Source of the DNA: Rhyzopertha dominica
Taxonomy: Eukaryota > Arthropoda > Insecta > Coleoptera > Bostrichidae
Length of the DNA: 64,000 bases
Assembly (NCBI GenBank): GCA_025024175.1
Contig: QCXZ01000041.1
Coordinates: 11,403,786 to 11,467,785, forward strand
Direction: 5' to 3'
Made by a program: the position numbers and the translations under genes
Shown here: positions 12,251 through 24,539 of the stretch, in pieces
Position numbering within the stretch: position 1 is the first letter of the stretch
Layout of the letters: each line of letters opens with the position of its first letter
Notes under the pieces: model-generated
Told to the model about the DNA's origin: nothing
Databases searched by the model: none
The model's input: only the letters and a program-made list of their open reading frames with translations

Positions 12251-13750
12251 AAAGTAATATTCGGGCTTTTGTTGGAGATTTGTTGTCCTATAGTGAGCAA
12301 GTATACAGATATATTATAACATTCACTAGAAAGAAAGTTAAAGCTAGTCGTTGTGTATTCTGGTGCTGAATTTAATAACCTCCACAATATTTTTTTTATA
12401 CCAAAAACAACTTATATTTTGGAATATTAACCAGGACCGCGTATTGGTCCTCAACCATCTAGGCGATCTCAGATAAAACTGCTTCTAAAATGACTGTGAG
12501 TAAAGGCGTTTTTTGCCTTTTCCGGGTTCTGCTGAACTTAAAATATACATAAACGCTTCTCGGATGTTTAGTCTTAATTAGTGGTATATCAAAAGAAGAA
12601 CAGACAACCAATCAACTTTTTGGATGCAATCTAGTACTTCATATCCTCTTGTAGAAAGATTGTATACCCTTTGTTTTCATTCAGCACAGCGCTGAGGAAT
12701 AAATAAATACTATCCAAGCAAAGCGACATACAAAGGTCGTTCTATTCCAGTTTTTGCTAATACTTTGCTAAGCATAACCTAACATATTACAAAACTTTTT
12801 CACTTTACTATAAATGTTTTATTATTTATACAGCGTCGATACGGATGAACAGATTTGCAATGAAAGGCTTTTCATTGTTTGTTATACTTATGCCGGTACT
12901 CCACTGGCATGTCAATGATGTAGCCAAGTTTCATCCTACACTCCATTGTGCTTGTTCCTTAGAATTCTTCCGCTTGATTACAGTATGATCCTTCTGTGAC
13001 AAAACTGTTTGTTAACAATTTTTCAACTTTAAGTTAGAGGAGTGACTGTTATATTAATAACGTCTGAATTACACAAACGAACGAAATTCCATCATCAACC
13101 ATTCTTGCTGCAACGAGAACTCTTCGATTCCATTCAAATCTGCATTCTCTTCCAGTGAGAGATGAAGATAACCAACTGCCGTGCGCTAAATTGCGAAATA
13201 ATTGCCGATCATGAAACAGTTAATTGTATATTATTATCGCGATAAAGCATACTCTACAAGTATCGAGGAGTTATTGCATGCTGCAGCGGTAGTTAGTTTG
13301 ATAGACAGTATAAATAATAGGTTTACTATTCGCAGATGCCTTTTGTGTGTAGAGTGTGATGACCAGAAATCACATTAAACGAGCCCCAGGATTCTGTAGA
13401 CGAACTGCCAATCATTAAAGCGTTGGCTGTAACATGCGATGGCGTTCTTACTTGTATCTTGAAGCGTAATAAACATCACGCACCATGTTTGCTGCTCTTA
13501 CATCATAATGAACTCTTTCCATGATAAAAAACTGACGTTTGGAAATTTGTACCTCGGTTTGTTTATGAGATCGTTTTTGATCGTAGAATCATAGATATAG
13601 TAATTTTAGTATGCAAAGTACACCGTGAGAAGAGCAACCATGTAAATATCTGTAATATTCGAACTTTATTGCAGAAAACTGGACTGGATTGATGCAAAAT
13701 TTCTTTGACTTAGTTAATTGTATTCTAATCGTCCTTCAAGTAACTTCATA
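12250..13750. other. Intergenic DNA, no supported gene
   Basis: No frame on either strand resembles a known protein. The patch 13070-13200 is less AT-rich than its surroundings but shows no recognisable product. Confidence 0.5.
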
Positions 13751-13752
13751 TT

Positions 13753-13889
13753 CAATTAGGTAGTTTGGAAACAAGCTGATTAAACGTATATGCTTTGGCT
13801 CACTTGATTTATCAGATAACTCTGATGATGATTTCGACCTCACGGTCATTGTCAAAGAGATAACAGCTTGTTTCCAAGCTACCTAATTG
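13753..13889. mobile_element. Small hairpin element (MITE-like) with 26-bp terminal inverted repeats
   Basis: The left arm at 13753-13778 (CAATTAGGTAGTTTGGAAAC and six more bases) pairs with the right arm at 13864-13889 with a single mismatch. The 85-base loop contains CTGATGA at 13822-13828 followed by a GACC/GGTC mini-hairpin. Size, terminal repeats and lack of coding capacity fit a non-autonomous DNA element. No clear target-site duplication is visible. No family name can be given. Confidence 0.6.
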
Positions 13890-14357
13890 ATTCAGAATTT
13901 TTCACAATGAATGCACCTTTGAATCCATTCAACATAACTTCATATTAGTTGACCTAAAAGGCTTATTTTCATGCTCAAATCAAAATCGTTATTAACGAGT
14001 AAGTAACTACTTGTACTTATTTCCTTTTATCGACAGCATTTACTTTTGTAAGAATTGTAGGTTACAAAGAAAATAATAAATAATTTGATATAACCTTATG
14101 AAAAGCGCTTTGGTAGACTAATATTTCCTATTCCTCTCATGATGAAAGTAAGTTTGGAATTTTGATCTTACTAAATCTTACTACTTAATAATTACTGAAC
14201 GCAAATCATCGAAGCCTGTTGGTACCCGAACTTTAAGAAGCGGCACTACATGTGCCGTAGTGAACGCTCTGAATATTAAAAATGATATACAGGTATAGGG
14301 TGGTTCGCATAAATTGTTCATTAGAAACGGCTTATTTTGTCGAATATGTAGAATTGT

Positions 14358-17300
14358 GCTTCTTGTACTATCGGTTGCAATATTCATGCAACAACATAAC
14401 AAGCAACCCTTTACACACCAAATTTAGTACCTTTTTCCACCAAACGATGGGGTAAGCACAGTATCCCTATTGAGCAACAATTCCCGATTTTATGCAACCC
14501 AACATTTGAATATCTGCAGAGTTCAATGACAAGTAAGATCTACCCTCGAATCTACCTGTTTTTACGACTACCTACATAAAATAAACAGCCCAGCTCGGGC
14601 GGTGCGGTGTAGCTGGAAATATGGAATTAGTGTTCCAAATGGACAAATACAATGCTCATAGGCATAAAGGGTCGGCGTCGCGTCGTCGGCGTGAACAAAA
14701 TCTAATATCAATAAGCAACCTTCTTTTGTAAAACATGTAGCAAGTGAATAAAACTTGAAACATTATGAAGTGTTACATTATTGCTATTCATTTAACACTG
14801 TGGAATCTGTCAACTGAAGTAATTGGACAGGTTTTTCATATCTACTTTATTTTAAGTTAAAATCATCTTTGTAATGAGAGTCTAAACCAATCACATTACC
14901 TTACTTTAAGGCCGATTAATTTTTACACACATTGAATGATACTAAGTCGTTTATTCATTTATTTCAGGTATATTATACTAAATTGCACTACCTTAGCATA
15001 CATGCAATAATAATATTTGAAAAAGAGGAGCGATGAGTTTACCAATTACAATTAATTGCAAGAAAATACGTGTTGTGACGTTAGTAAATGTTCTTGATAA
15101 TTGTTTGACAAATTGGCACGTTAAAGTACTCTAATCTGGTATATGTATACAGCGGCCATGTTTTTATCGAATAAGTAGAATTATTACGATCCTGTTATGC
15201 AGGGCATATTATATTTATTTTAACAATTTGTAGAATGGATAATCGAATATTGACAAAATTTCAGATAGTTCTAAAAACTTTTACGGTAATACATCAAGCA
15301 TACGACATACAGCGGATAAAATGCAATAAAATGTTTTTAGAAATATCTCGTAACCTATTTAATATAATTACATTTTGGAAGAGTAGCTTTTAAACACTTT
15401 CACCACCACGAAAATATTGTTATTATAAGAGTGAATGCTTCTAGCGTCCATCTTATGACACACAACAAAAAATTATGGATCCGACGTTTTTTCGAAAACG
15501 TATATTAATCTATCGAACATTATCTACATCGTTTTCAAAGTTTATAATCAAATTTCCAGTAAAATATCTGCAAACCCAATACATCTTAAAACTATATTTG
15601 CAGGGCAACAGGAGACAACCAGAAAGTTGAACAAGGGAATGTAAAATGATAATATAACTAATACCAAAGTTTTTCATTTTGAGTTTTTCGTAGCATTCTT
15701 TTGGCGCTTTTTGTTTGTTTATAGGAACTATCTCTTTGAAACATTTAATTTTGTTTAGTACATTATAGCGACATTTATGACGCTAGTTTTTTTTATATAA
15801 AATTCGTTTTTTGAAAAGCAGCATTAATTGAATCCCATTTTACTGGACTTCACTTTTGTTTTCTATTTTATTTTGAAACAAAACATATTATTATGCTGTA
15901 TTGCTTTAGTTAATAAAATAATAATCCTACTATCACTACCACTACCACTACCAAAACTCACCACCTCTCCCACTACTATTGCTTGTAATATGTTTTATGC
16001 AAATATCACACAACAAATTTGAAAGCTAAAATATAAATATGAGAATTTTTTTTGGTTATGCCCTTATTGGAAATATATTTATAATGCCTATATTAAACGA
16101 CGTTTTCTGGTTTTGGAGCATATCACGTTGCACTTTCCGTGGTATTGTAAAATATTTGAAAAATTGTAACTGCTTTTTTTTAAGATTATTTATGAATTTA
16201 TTTTTAAATGAAAGCCCAAATGATTGAAAATTTACCGCATTTAAAAGGATTTTTTCATGCAAGTAATTGCATTTTGCTAAATCTGGTACCATTAAAATAT
16301 GCGTTATGGCAGGGTCTGACTAATTTTAGAGTAACGTTAACGTTAACAACGTTTTGACAAGTATAAATATCAAAAAGTCCTAACAGGATTTTTATAGACA
16401 TAAATTTACACTGCAAGTAAATGACATTAACAAAAACACATCCTTCAAGAAAATAAATTTCGTATTAGTCAAGGAATGTCACCAGTTGAATTTGGTTTCT
16501 TAAGCATATCTGTAGTACAATTATGACGATGTAAATGAGAATTTTTGTTTTCGGAATTTTCAAATTTTAACTTAGATTCATACTCAGTAAGTTATACATA
16601 GAAAACGTTTTTATACACCTCAATTTAGCTCCACTTATCCCCCCTGCTTATAAAACAGAATGTAACAACAATCTAAAAACCTTATTACCTTCTAAAAAAT
16701 GTTAACTATAAATATTCTGTTAAATATGGACAATTAATTAGCAACCATGCAAGAAACATCCTTATTCGACATAAACAAAATTATCCCGCCAATAATGATA
16801 GCAAATTCGTTGATACTATCCATTAATAATTTGAACGATATATTAAACCTTTCAGTTAAAATGTTTACAATATTGCAGTACTGTAGTTTCGGCAATTGTA
16901 ATAAATAATGTGCTTTATATGTAGTCATCCACACCATACTATTACATGCATTTCGAAGCAATACTTTCATTGTGGTATAAGAGTTTTTCTACGCTACTAT
17001 TTTGCACGCGGTTAGAGAAAATGTATTTGCTTTTTACTTTATTACATTTTGTTTGCCATATTTGGTGTATTTTGAAACATTAGGTACTTTAAAAGTTTTT
17101 AATAATATCTGAATTTTCTAAATATTCAATTATCGGATATATAGATTGTTAAAATAGATATAAGTAAGTTGCCTTGCATAACCACATCGAAGTAATTCTA
17201 CTTATGCGACAAAATATCGCCTCTGTATACATATACCAAATTAGGATACTTAAATTAATTTATCGAACACAAATCAAGCCAGAGCAGCTTTTAGCGACAT

Positions 17301-18128
17301 CACAATAGGTTACTGTCGTTATATCCCAACGATCACGTATATACACACATTAATTGTAATTTGTAACTCATATTCTCAGTACCCTTAAAAATTGACAAGT
17401 TGCAACCACGGTCCTCTTTTCATATATTATTATTAAACCCGTGCTAAAATAATAAACGTGGAGAAATTTAGTACCCGAAATAAACGACTTACCACAATTC
17501 GATATAAGTATCTAAAAGTTATTTTTTTAAATTTGATATTAGCTAAAATCAACTTGGTTACGATGACAAAAGTAACTTTTAATAACAAAGTTTACTTTAG
17601 TTTAAAATAGAGAAGAAAAACTGTTTCATTGACTTAAGTTGACTGATTCCGCGGTATTAAGTGAATCATCTTATCAATAATATAATAATAACTGTAATGT
17701 TTCAAGTTTTAATAAGTTTAACATTTTACATATTTCGGTTTATTAAATAGGCATGCATCAAAGAGTTTGGAAATGAAGGTAATTGCTATTGAATATCGTT
17801 CACGCCGACCCTTTATACCTACAAGTCTTGTATCTGTCCATTTGGAACTTTAATTTCATATTCCTTGCTATACCGCACCGGTTGGGCTGGTCTGGTTACA
17901 TTCGGTGTAATAGTAAAAACGGGTAGATCCGAGGGTAGATCTTACCTGTCATTGAACCCTGCAGATATTCAAATGTGGTAATGTTGGGTTGCATAAAAAC
18001 CGGAAATTGTTGCTCAATAGGGATACTGTGCTTGCCCCATCGTTTGGTGGTAAAAGGTACTAAATTTAGAGTGTAGAGGGTTGCCCCTTATGTTGTTGCA
18101 TGAATATTGCAACTGAGAGTACAGGCAT
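14358..18128. mobile_element. Foldback element with about 1-kb imperfect inverted arms
   Basis: The sequence 14358-15353 is an imperfect inverted copy of 17010-18128. Matches occur in the right order all along both arms: the 26 bases 14374-14399 against 18088-18113 (perfect); the block with TGCTCAATAGGGATACTGTG at about 18010-18030 against 14460-14480; the AAAGGGTCGGCG block at 14667 against 17810; the TGGTATATGTATACAG block at about 15138 against 17227; and AAAAACTTTTA at about 15275 against 17090. Arms differ by many substitutions and short indels. The spacer of about 1.65 kb has no recognisable coding sequence. This architecture is that of foldback-type or long-terminal-inverted-repeat DNA elements. 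Outer borders are where similarity stops, and no target duplication was confirmed. Confidence 0.75.
15354..17009. other. Spacer between the foldback arms
   Basis: This is non-coding as far as I can see. It contains a short CTACCA-type microsatellite at about 15928-15953, a GTTAAC-rich short palindromic repeat near 16333, and at about 15425-15450 a GTGAATGCTTCTAGCGTCCA word that recurs near 37440 and resembles a mariner-type terminus. It may itself contain a nested insertion. Confidence 0.4.
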
Positions 18129-21100
18129 TTCAGGTTCATGTAAACTATTCTTCCATTGATCCATTGATCTGTATGTAACGTTTGTTTTGGAGAGGTGCCT
18201 ATAAGAAAATGTCATGGTGTACTGAATTCATGTGTGTCTGACGTGCTTAGGCCATGTTTGTTTTGCGCGTGCATTGAAAAAAATAAATTATGGCATTTTT
18301 TGTCCGACATATGTTATGATATTTGCAATGAAATGAATGATTATATATATAATACTTTACTTACAGTCCTTTGGTATTTTTTAAGATCAGTCCGCCATTA
18401 CTTTTATTTTTAACAACCAGAGGTCGACACAAAGCAAACCTACTTAGCGAATAATACTCACAACCTTCATCGCTGGGGTTCATAGAGAATTCTCACAAAA
18501 CGAAAAACAGTCGTTTTCGGCACCATTTTCAAGCAAATTGGGATAGCAGGTGCCCAGAAAGACTAAATGCTTTCGGTTTTTTACCTATAAGGTTTTTAAA
18601 AATGACCTAGAATTTGTTGTAGAATCAGTTATGAGTACTGATTCATTTCATGCTTAATGTAATTGTCGTGATACTTTTAAATAATGCTTATTTTAGTATG
18701 CAACATTATTTGCGTATTAATGTCGTGCATGTAATTTTGTTTAGATGCAACAATGTATCTTTATCACAATCAGCATAAAGCATAGCACAGTTTACTTGTG
18801 CGACAAAATGGTAAATTGACATATTTTGGGACACCCTTTGTTATTAGTTTGTAGTAGCCGGTAGAAAACAAAAAACTTTTACTACTGTTTACTGTCATGT
18901 AGTTCAAAGTTTTCACGAAGTTTAACGATCATTGTAAGAAAGTAACAGCAAACATTTTCAGTGTTTTAAAGAGAAGATAAACTCAGTTGGCTTAGTGTGC
19001 AATAAAGATTATAATTATATTAACTAGCTATGCCTTCTAATGGTCTGGACGGTTCTCGCTTACCGTTTTAGACATTTTTTTGCATTTCTACAGCCTCGAT
19101 GTCATAAAGATCGTTCGCATTCCGTTCATTTCCTTTCTAAAGTAACGAGGTGTGCGGTAAATCAAGAAGAATTAAAATGGGCAACACTTGGCGGTGTTTA
19201 AAGAATGCCACTGCAAATTATTGCCTGTATTGAAGCGTAAAGGGAATCAGTTTCTGTTTTCGCGGAATATTTTCTTCAAATTCCACGGATGTTTTTCCAA
19301 AATCGTCTTTCCCACATTTACATCTGCTTCATCCCGAATAAAAACGTTAAATTGAACAATGTCATTTCCAAAGATATTTTAATCGATAAAATCGGAACTT
19401 CTGATATAACAGTTCATTACGCGTTTGTTATAAGATTTATGTTGTGCCACAAGTTAACAAATATACCGGGAACAAGTCTGTACACTCGGATAAATTTTTA
19501 CTGCTACCACTGATACACTTCCTGCTGGTTAACATCTAGATAAGGCGGTGCCTGGTCGGAACAAATCGCTTACGAGAAAGATGAAAGTAGATCTTGAGTG
19601 TTGTTGTTTCGCTGCAGATAGCATCGCTAGATTAGGTCATCGCTGTCAATTTTTACAGATTAATTATTCCACATGGTTAACGACGAGTTGTACAAAGTGT
19701 AACTAAAGTCGTCGTTAACTTCTTAACAAAATGTATCTTGATTGTTTCCTAGTTACCGACTGCAGTAATATTGCTAAAATCTCGAAATGCCGTTTTCAAC
19801 ATAATATTTTGTAACGTTTGGAAAAAGGATTTCGCGAGAGTAAGTGGAAAAAATATTTAACTGAGAATGATAAAATTTTAATATTTTATATACTTTTGCG
19901 TTCGTGTAGTTTAGTGCTTAGTCTTAGTTTTTAGACCAAATAAAAAGTAAATTTCAATATTTTTTTACTCGTGCCAAGTATTTGCCATTCCTATCTTACA
20001 TCTTATTCACGGCTACTAACCTATTTCTGTAACTCCGGTACTGAGATTTTAAAATTCCATTACCATTGCCCATCATGGGTAATCCAATCTTTCTTCTCTC
20101 TGTATTTGTAGTGTCGTTCTCTCCAATGATATTTACTCTTTGGTTTAGTTTTAAATCCCAAAACAGCAGAGTAATGATCGCTCACCTTGATTGCATTCGT
20201 ATTAGATATCGCATAAAAACACGCCTACAAATAAGTTCCATCTTCATCTGATCGAATTTTCAATGGGCAACAAAANACGTTAAGCGACCTTTGGCACTAC
20301 TGGGNGCAATTGTACAATCAGNTTTAGAAATTCTCGTACTGATAATGTGGACATTAAATAAAATAAATTTAAAAGATGTCCCGTGACTGACCTAACAATG
20401 GGGTGCTTGTTTACACCGTGAGTTTNGACACAGCAAAATCGCTCAAAAAANAAGGTAGGTACTTGCATTAATCACGCAATGAACATTATGATTAATTATT
20501 TATAATTATTAATATGAATACCAAAGATTGATAATAAATGGAATACCAATCAGAGTATTGCAGCTATTGCGCAATTTGCTGTTATTACTATGTCTTAAGC
20601 TTATTGATATAATGCAGGTGAATTGCAAATGACTATAACTAAAATTTGGGTATTGACAGTGCTTAATTGTACACAAATACTATACAAGGTTAGTACAAAA
20701 GAGGGACTCAATTTATTTATCATGTATTTCACGAAATATACATTGGATATGAACTGTCTTCTTCTACGTAGCGCAGGAAAGATGAACTACTAAAGTTTTG
20801 TTTACCGCTACTTGCGCAGTGGTATCTCTGGCAGTTACGGGTAACTCAGCCACTAGATAATAAGTTATCTAATGATTGTAGTGCGTAATATGGCTGCTAT
20901 ATACGTTTCCGATTCGGTATTAAACCACATACTAGGAAAAGCATAAGCTGATTAACACAAGACATGCTTTTTCGTATGTACGAGTATTTTTATCGCTTGG
21001 ATCTTTGCTGAGCGCAGGAGAGGNGGGAGGAGGATATTGAACATTTTTACCANGTGCTAAAAAGCTAGTGTTAGAAACTTCTTCTTTTTGTTAGTATGTA

Positions 21101-21380
21101 CATTGTTCATGGTCAATTTATAGTTCATTAAATACGTATTAATTCAATTGGGTCCATCTTTTTGTATAACCCCGTATAGTATCAGCGGCAATGGCGCATT
21201 TGAAAAGATCAGTGGATTCGAAGATCCACAGATATATGTATGGAGCCTCCAGCGTATTCTGCAGGTTGCTTTCCATGTTTTAATCGTAAAAAAACAGCTT
21301 GATTTTAGTGCCGATCTAGATCTGGCGTTTCGCAAACTATGACATAACTTCACTCGTAATGAAGTGGATTGCACACCGGA
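18129..21380. other. Intergenic DNA, no supported gene
   Basis: No protein similarity is visible. There is a perfect 11-bp inverted repeat at 19676-19686 and 19709-19719 with a 22-base loop. Several Ns occur at 20276-20451 and 21024-21053. GGGTCCATCTTTTTGTATAA at about 21150 followed by CCCCGTATAG looks like an outer end of a mariner-type element, but no partner was found. Confidence 0.45.
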
Positions 21381-21384
21381 TAGA

Positions 21385-21435
21385 CATTTCTACTTCTCCA
21401 TAACAGGAGGGCCCGATCTACATCTGATGATATAT
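21385..21435 (-). repeat. Weak copy of a LINE 3'-tail family
   Basis: Minus-strand words GTAGATCGGGCCC and then AGTAGAAATGTCTATCCG line up with the 3' tail sequence seen at 53.3-53.4, 54.7 and 25.9 kb (there GTAGCCGGCCCGG, then GCAGAAATGTCTACCG). This is the most diverged of the four copies. Confidence 0.35.
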
Positions 21436-21439
21436 ATTA

Positions 21440-23990
21440 ATGACTCGCAGCGTGTCGTCCAAACCGTGAAAGTGCTACCTTGATTTTAATTATAAATTGT
21501 TCATTATTCAAACGGCTATGACCGAACCGAGTTGTCGATTCTAACCGACCATTCCACATAGCTAAGACAAATTTGCAAGCAAGTGCGAACAGCAAAAAAC
21601 GACAGAACAGCTTTCTCTTTGACCGCGGTAAAGGAGTTCCAAAAAAATGGTCAAGTGAAGGTGCACAACATGATGATGCATTAGTTTGCACATGTGTCCA
21701 TGCACCGGTAGAGTTCGATGATTTATTTGTTTTTGTAAGAAAGCGTACTGGATCCTTTCTCGTTTTCGATATTCGATAGCTAGTTTAAAAGCTCAAGTCA
21801 TGCTGGAAGAATACCAGATAAGTACGTACAGGGCAATTTAACTATTTTCGCTTGTGTGATCTAAAGTCGAACAATCACGAATCAAACAAATTGAGCGCAG
21901 GTTAAAAAGCGATATTGGACAAACTACTAATTGAAAAAGAGTCAACAAACCTCATTTAATTCGAAACATGGTTATCATGAAATCTGACGGACGAAAAATA
22001 ACTGCCTCAGTTTCAATTTATATTTTTTAATATTATGTTTTCTAAACTCATTCGTAAGGAAATTATACAGCCTCACAGCGTTGTATGTAAAACAGCGAAC
22101 GAGCAATACGAGCATAGCAGTACTATGGCGAGGCAACCAATATTTTACTTTATTTCGTGTATCACGTGAGTGCGTAGATGAACGAGGGGTAAACAAAAGC
22201 TTGAAGTTCGAAAATGAATTTTGTATTAACTTAGTTACATGCAGCTTAAATCGCATGTCTATAATGAGACCCAAGTTTCTAGAATGGTCAACAAAATTTT
22301 ACCTTGTAGCACATATATAAACAATGAAAGACTATGTAAGAAATTTTGTACTAATTTTATTACCGAAGACCATCAGCTGCGATTTAGACAAATTTAATTC
22401 AAGGTTGTCTTCTGTAGACAATATTCTTATGTTTTCAAGTTTTTCATTCCGAATTTTGCTAGCTCTCGCGAAATCATGTATATGCAAACTAAAATGCTAA
22501 ATAATATAATAATTATAACACTTGGCAATGTTTCAGAAACATTACCAAGTGTTATAATTATTATATTATTAATAAAATGTTTCATTTAGCGCCGTCAAAC
22601 AAGTCAATTGAAGTTATTAAAATACTAAAATTATGTTATATATTAGCATTTTATTCCGTCTAACTTTCGGCTAAGGTAGATCTTCCGAAATTTGGAAATC
22701 TAGTTCTAATGCTTAAATTACTTCTCAAAACAGAATGTTGTCGCGAAGCAGGTGTAGAATCATTCGAACGCAAAAGGAAAATGATTTAAAGGTGTGTTGC
22801 CTTGCATGATATAGTGTTGTAGCACAACCTTTCCCGAACCTAATACTTGTCCCAAAAGATTTTTAATGAACCTAAATAACAAAATGCCAACACGTTTCAC
22901 AGTAAAGTTGCGTGGTTCTGGTTTGTGCTAGTTTTTTTTTGTATGTTAGCAGTAAAAATCTTTACTGTAGAATGAAACTGAACTCAATGATCATAAATTT
23001 ATTGACGTTTTTCATACTCTTGCGTTTTCTATGTTATTAACATTATGAATGATACGGTGTTTGTTGAATTAAACTTATGAAAATACTATTCCTTACGACG
23101 TGCACCTTAGTATTAAAGAAAAAAAGATATTTACTTCCTATTGTTATATATACCTCGCTTAAGGGAGAAGGTTTATGATAAAAATAGAACATAACATGCT
23201 CAAGTAATACTTCATAGCATATTGACGTACCATCATATAACATATCATTAAATAATAAAAAGTTAATGCTAAATTACACAACACAAACAGTACGTTACGT
23301 TGTTACCACCAACAATTTTTTAGATTTTCATAATGCTAGTCAAAATGACGGTATGTTGATATTTTGAACATAACAAAACGGGTGAATTAAGAGTACGCAA
23401 GTTCTACAAGTGGATAGTAGAAAGTGCTCTAATATCTGAAGCGAAATTTACTCACCTTTATATTAACAATGCTAGCATCAGAGCATTGCAGTCAATGCTG
23501 CCATGAAATAATTTAAACACAAATGTAAAGCTAGCAAGCATTCTTCTATCCTTCAAAGACGTGTCAAACCTTTATAACAAAAAAAAACGGTGATCATACT
23601 CTCTATAGAGATAGTTAATACGATATGATAAAGATTTAAGAAAGCGTCGTTGTATTTTTTCAATATGATTAGGTTGCAGTACCCCAAGTTTGAGCAAACA
23701 AGAGAAAAATACAAGGATTTTAGAGCAATGACATTAATAAATGATACTGACTTACGTATTATGCAATCTAGAGCAGCTGTTACCACTGAATCTATATGAT
23801 CAGCAAATATCCAGGCGGTAGCTTATATTATGTCCTGCTGCGCATGTTCATCTTAATGTTAAGTTAGCCTTGATAATAATTCTGACATATACTATTTGTC
23901 ACTGCACTTTTGTAAAATTATTGTTCACATAGATATTAGGTAAGGTGTCCGTAACCCTGATAATTATAATAAAGTGTTAGAGGATCGCAA
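21440..23990. other. Intergenic DNA apart from a palindrome at 22500-22570
   Basis: No protein similarity was found. The 84-codon minus-strand frame ending at 21437 and the 99-codon minus frame at 21975-22274 have no recognisable motif and no coding context, and I regard both as chance frames. Confidence 0.45.
22500..22570. repeat. 71-bp almost perfect palindrome
   Basis: The arms 22500-22534 and 22536-22570 pair at 34 of 35 positions around a single central base. The core word is TTATAACACTTGG on one arm and CCAAGTGTTATAA on the other. The single difference (C versus T) forms a tolerated mismatch. It could be a tiny foldback or MITE relic, or a hairpin RNA source. Confidence 0.85.
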
Positions 23991-24014
23991 TCCTAGTGTT
24001 TTATTGTCTCTACT

Positions 24015-24500
24015 GGTCCTTCGAGAAGTTTACTATTGCTCCTGTAATACACCGTGTGGTGGAAGAATCTAACATTGTCTATCGACGAAGATATATCCAC
24101 CATATTTTCTGGTCCTTCGAGTCGGATTATTATGAGGTGAAGCTACCTAGTTTTAGCTGTACGTTCGACAAGACTCTGCGAAAAGCGCCTAGAAGCCGTG
24201 GATAAAAAACAGCTTTCTTTGTTTTTTTTTGCTTAAAACTAGAACCGAAGCCCTAACTTGGACACTGCTGGAGATAGCGCTACCTGTACAGTAGGACAAC
24301 AGGTACCGTCAGCACGTTACCCATGCAGTGGGACATCTCTGGGAATTTTAGCAATCGAGGTACGAGTGTTTCTAGGAATTGGGAAAACCACCTGTTTCCG
24401 ATGTGATACATACTCTGCTTTGGTTTCTGTCATTCTGAATAGAGAGTTAAGGGTCAGAACTGACACCAAGGTTTTTAATGTTACTGCAGTGCATCAATAA
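24015..24500 (+). mobile_element. Possible LTR-retrotransposon leader and protease-like patch
   Basis: The word GGTCCTTCGAG occurs twice, at 24015-24025 and 24111-24121. The same word is common in the leader region of insect LTR retrotransposons. Downstream, an 80-codon frame (24258-24500) contains FRCDTYSALVSVI near residue 47, vaguely like the DTGA(S)xSxI active-site stretch of retropepsins, with glycine replaced by tyrosine. Neither observation is decisive alone. No LTR pair was found. Confidence 0.25.
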
Positions 24501-24539
24501 AACTTCTTTAACTACGCAATCGAATATCAACGGGTGTTT

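Noticed and set aside
19250..19720. Possible piggyBac transposase piece (frame with IPGTSLYTRINFYCYH)
   Set aside because: It vaguely resembles the DNFYTS stretch of piggyBac, but no second block could be matched in order.
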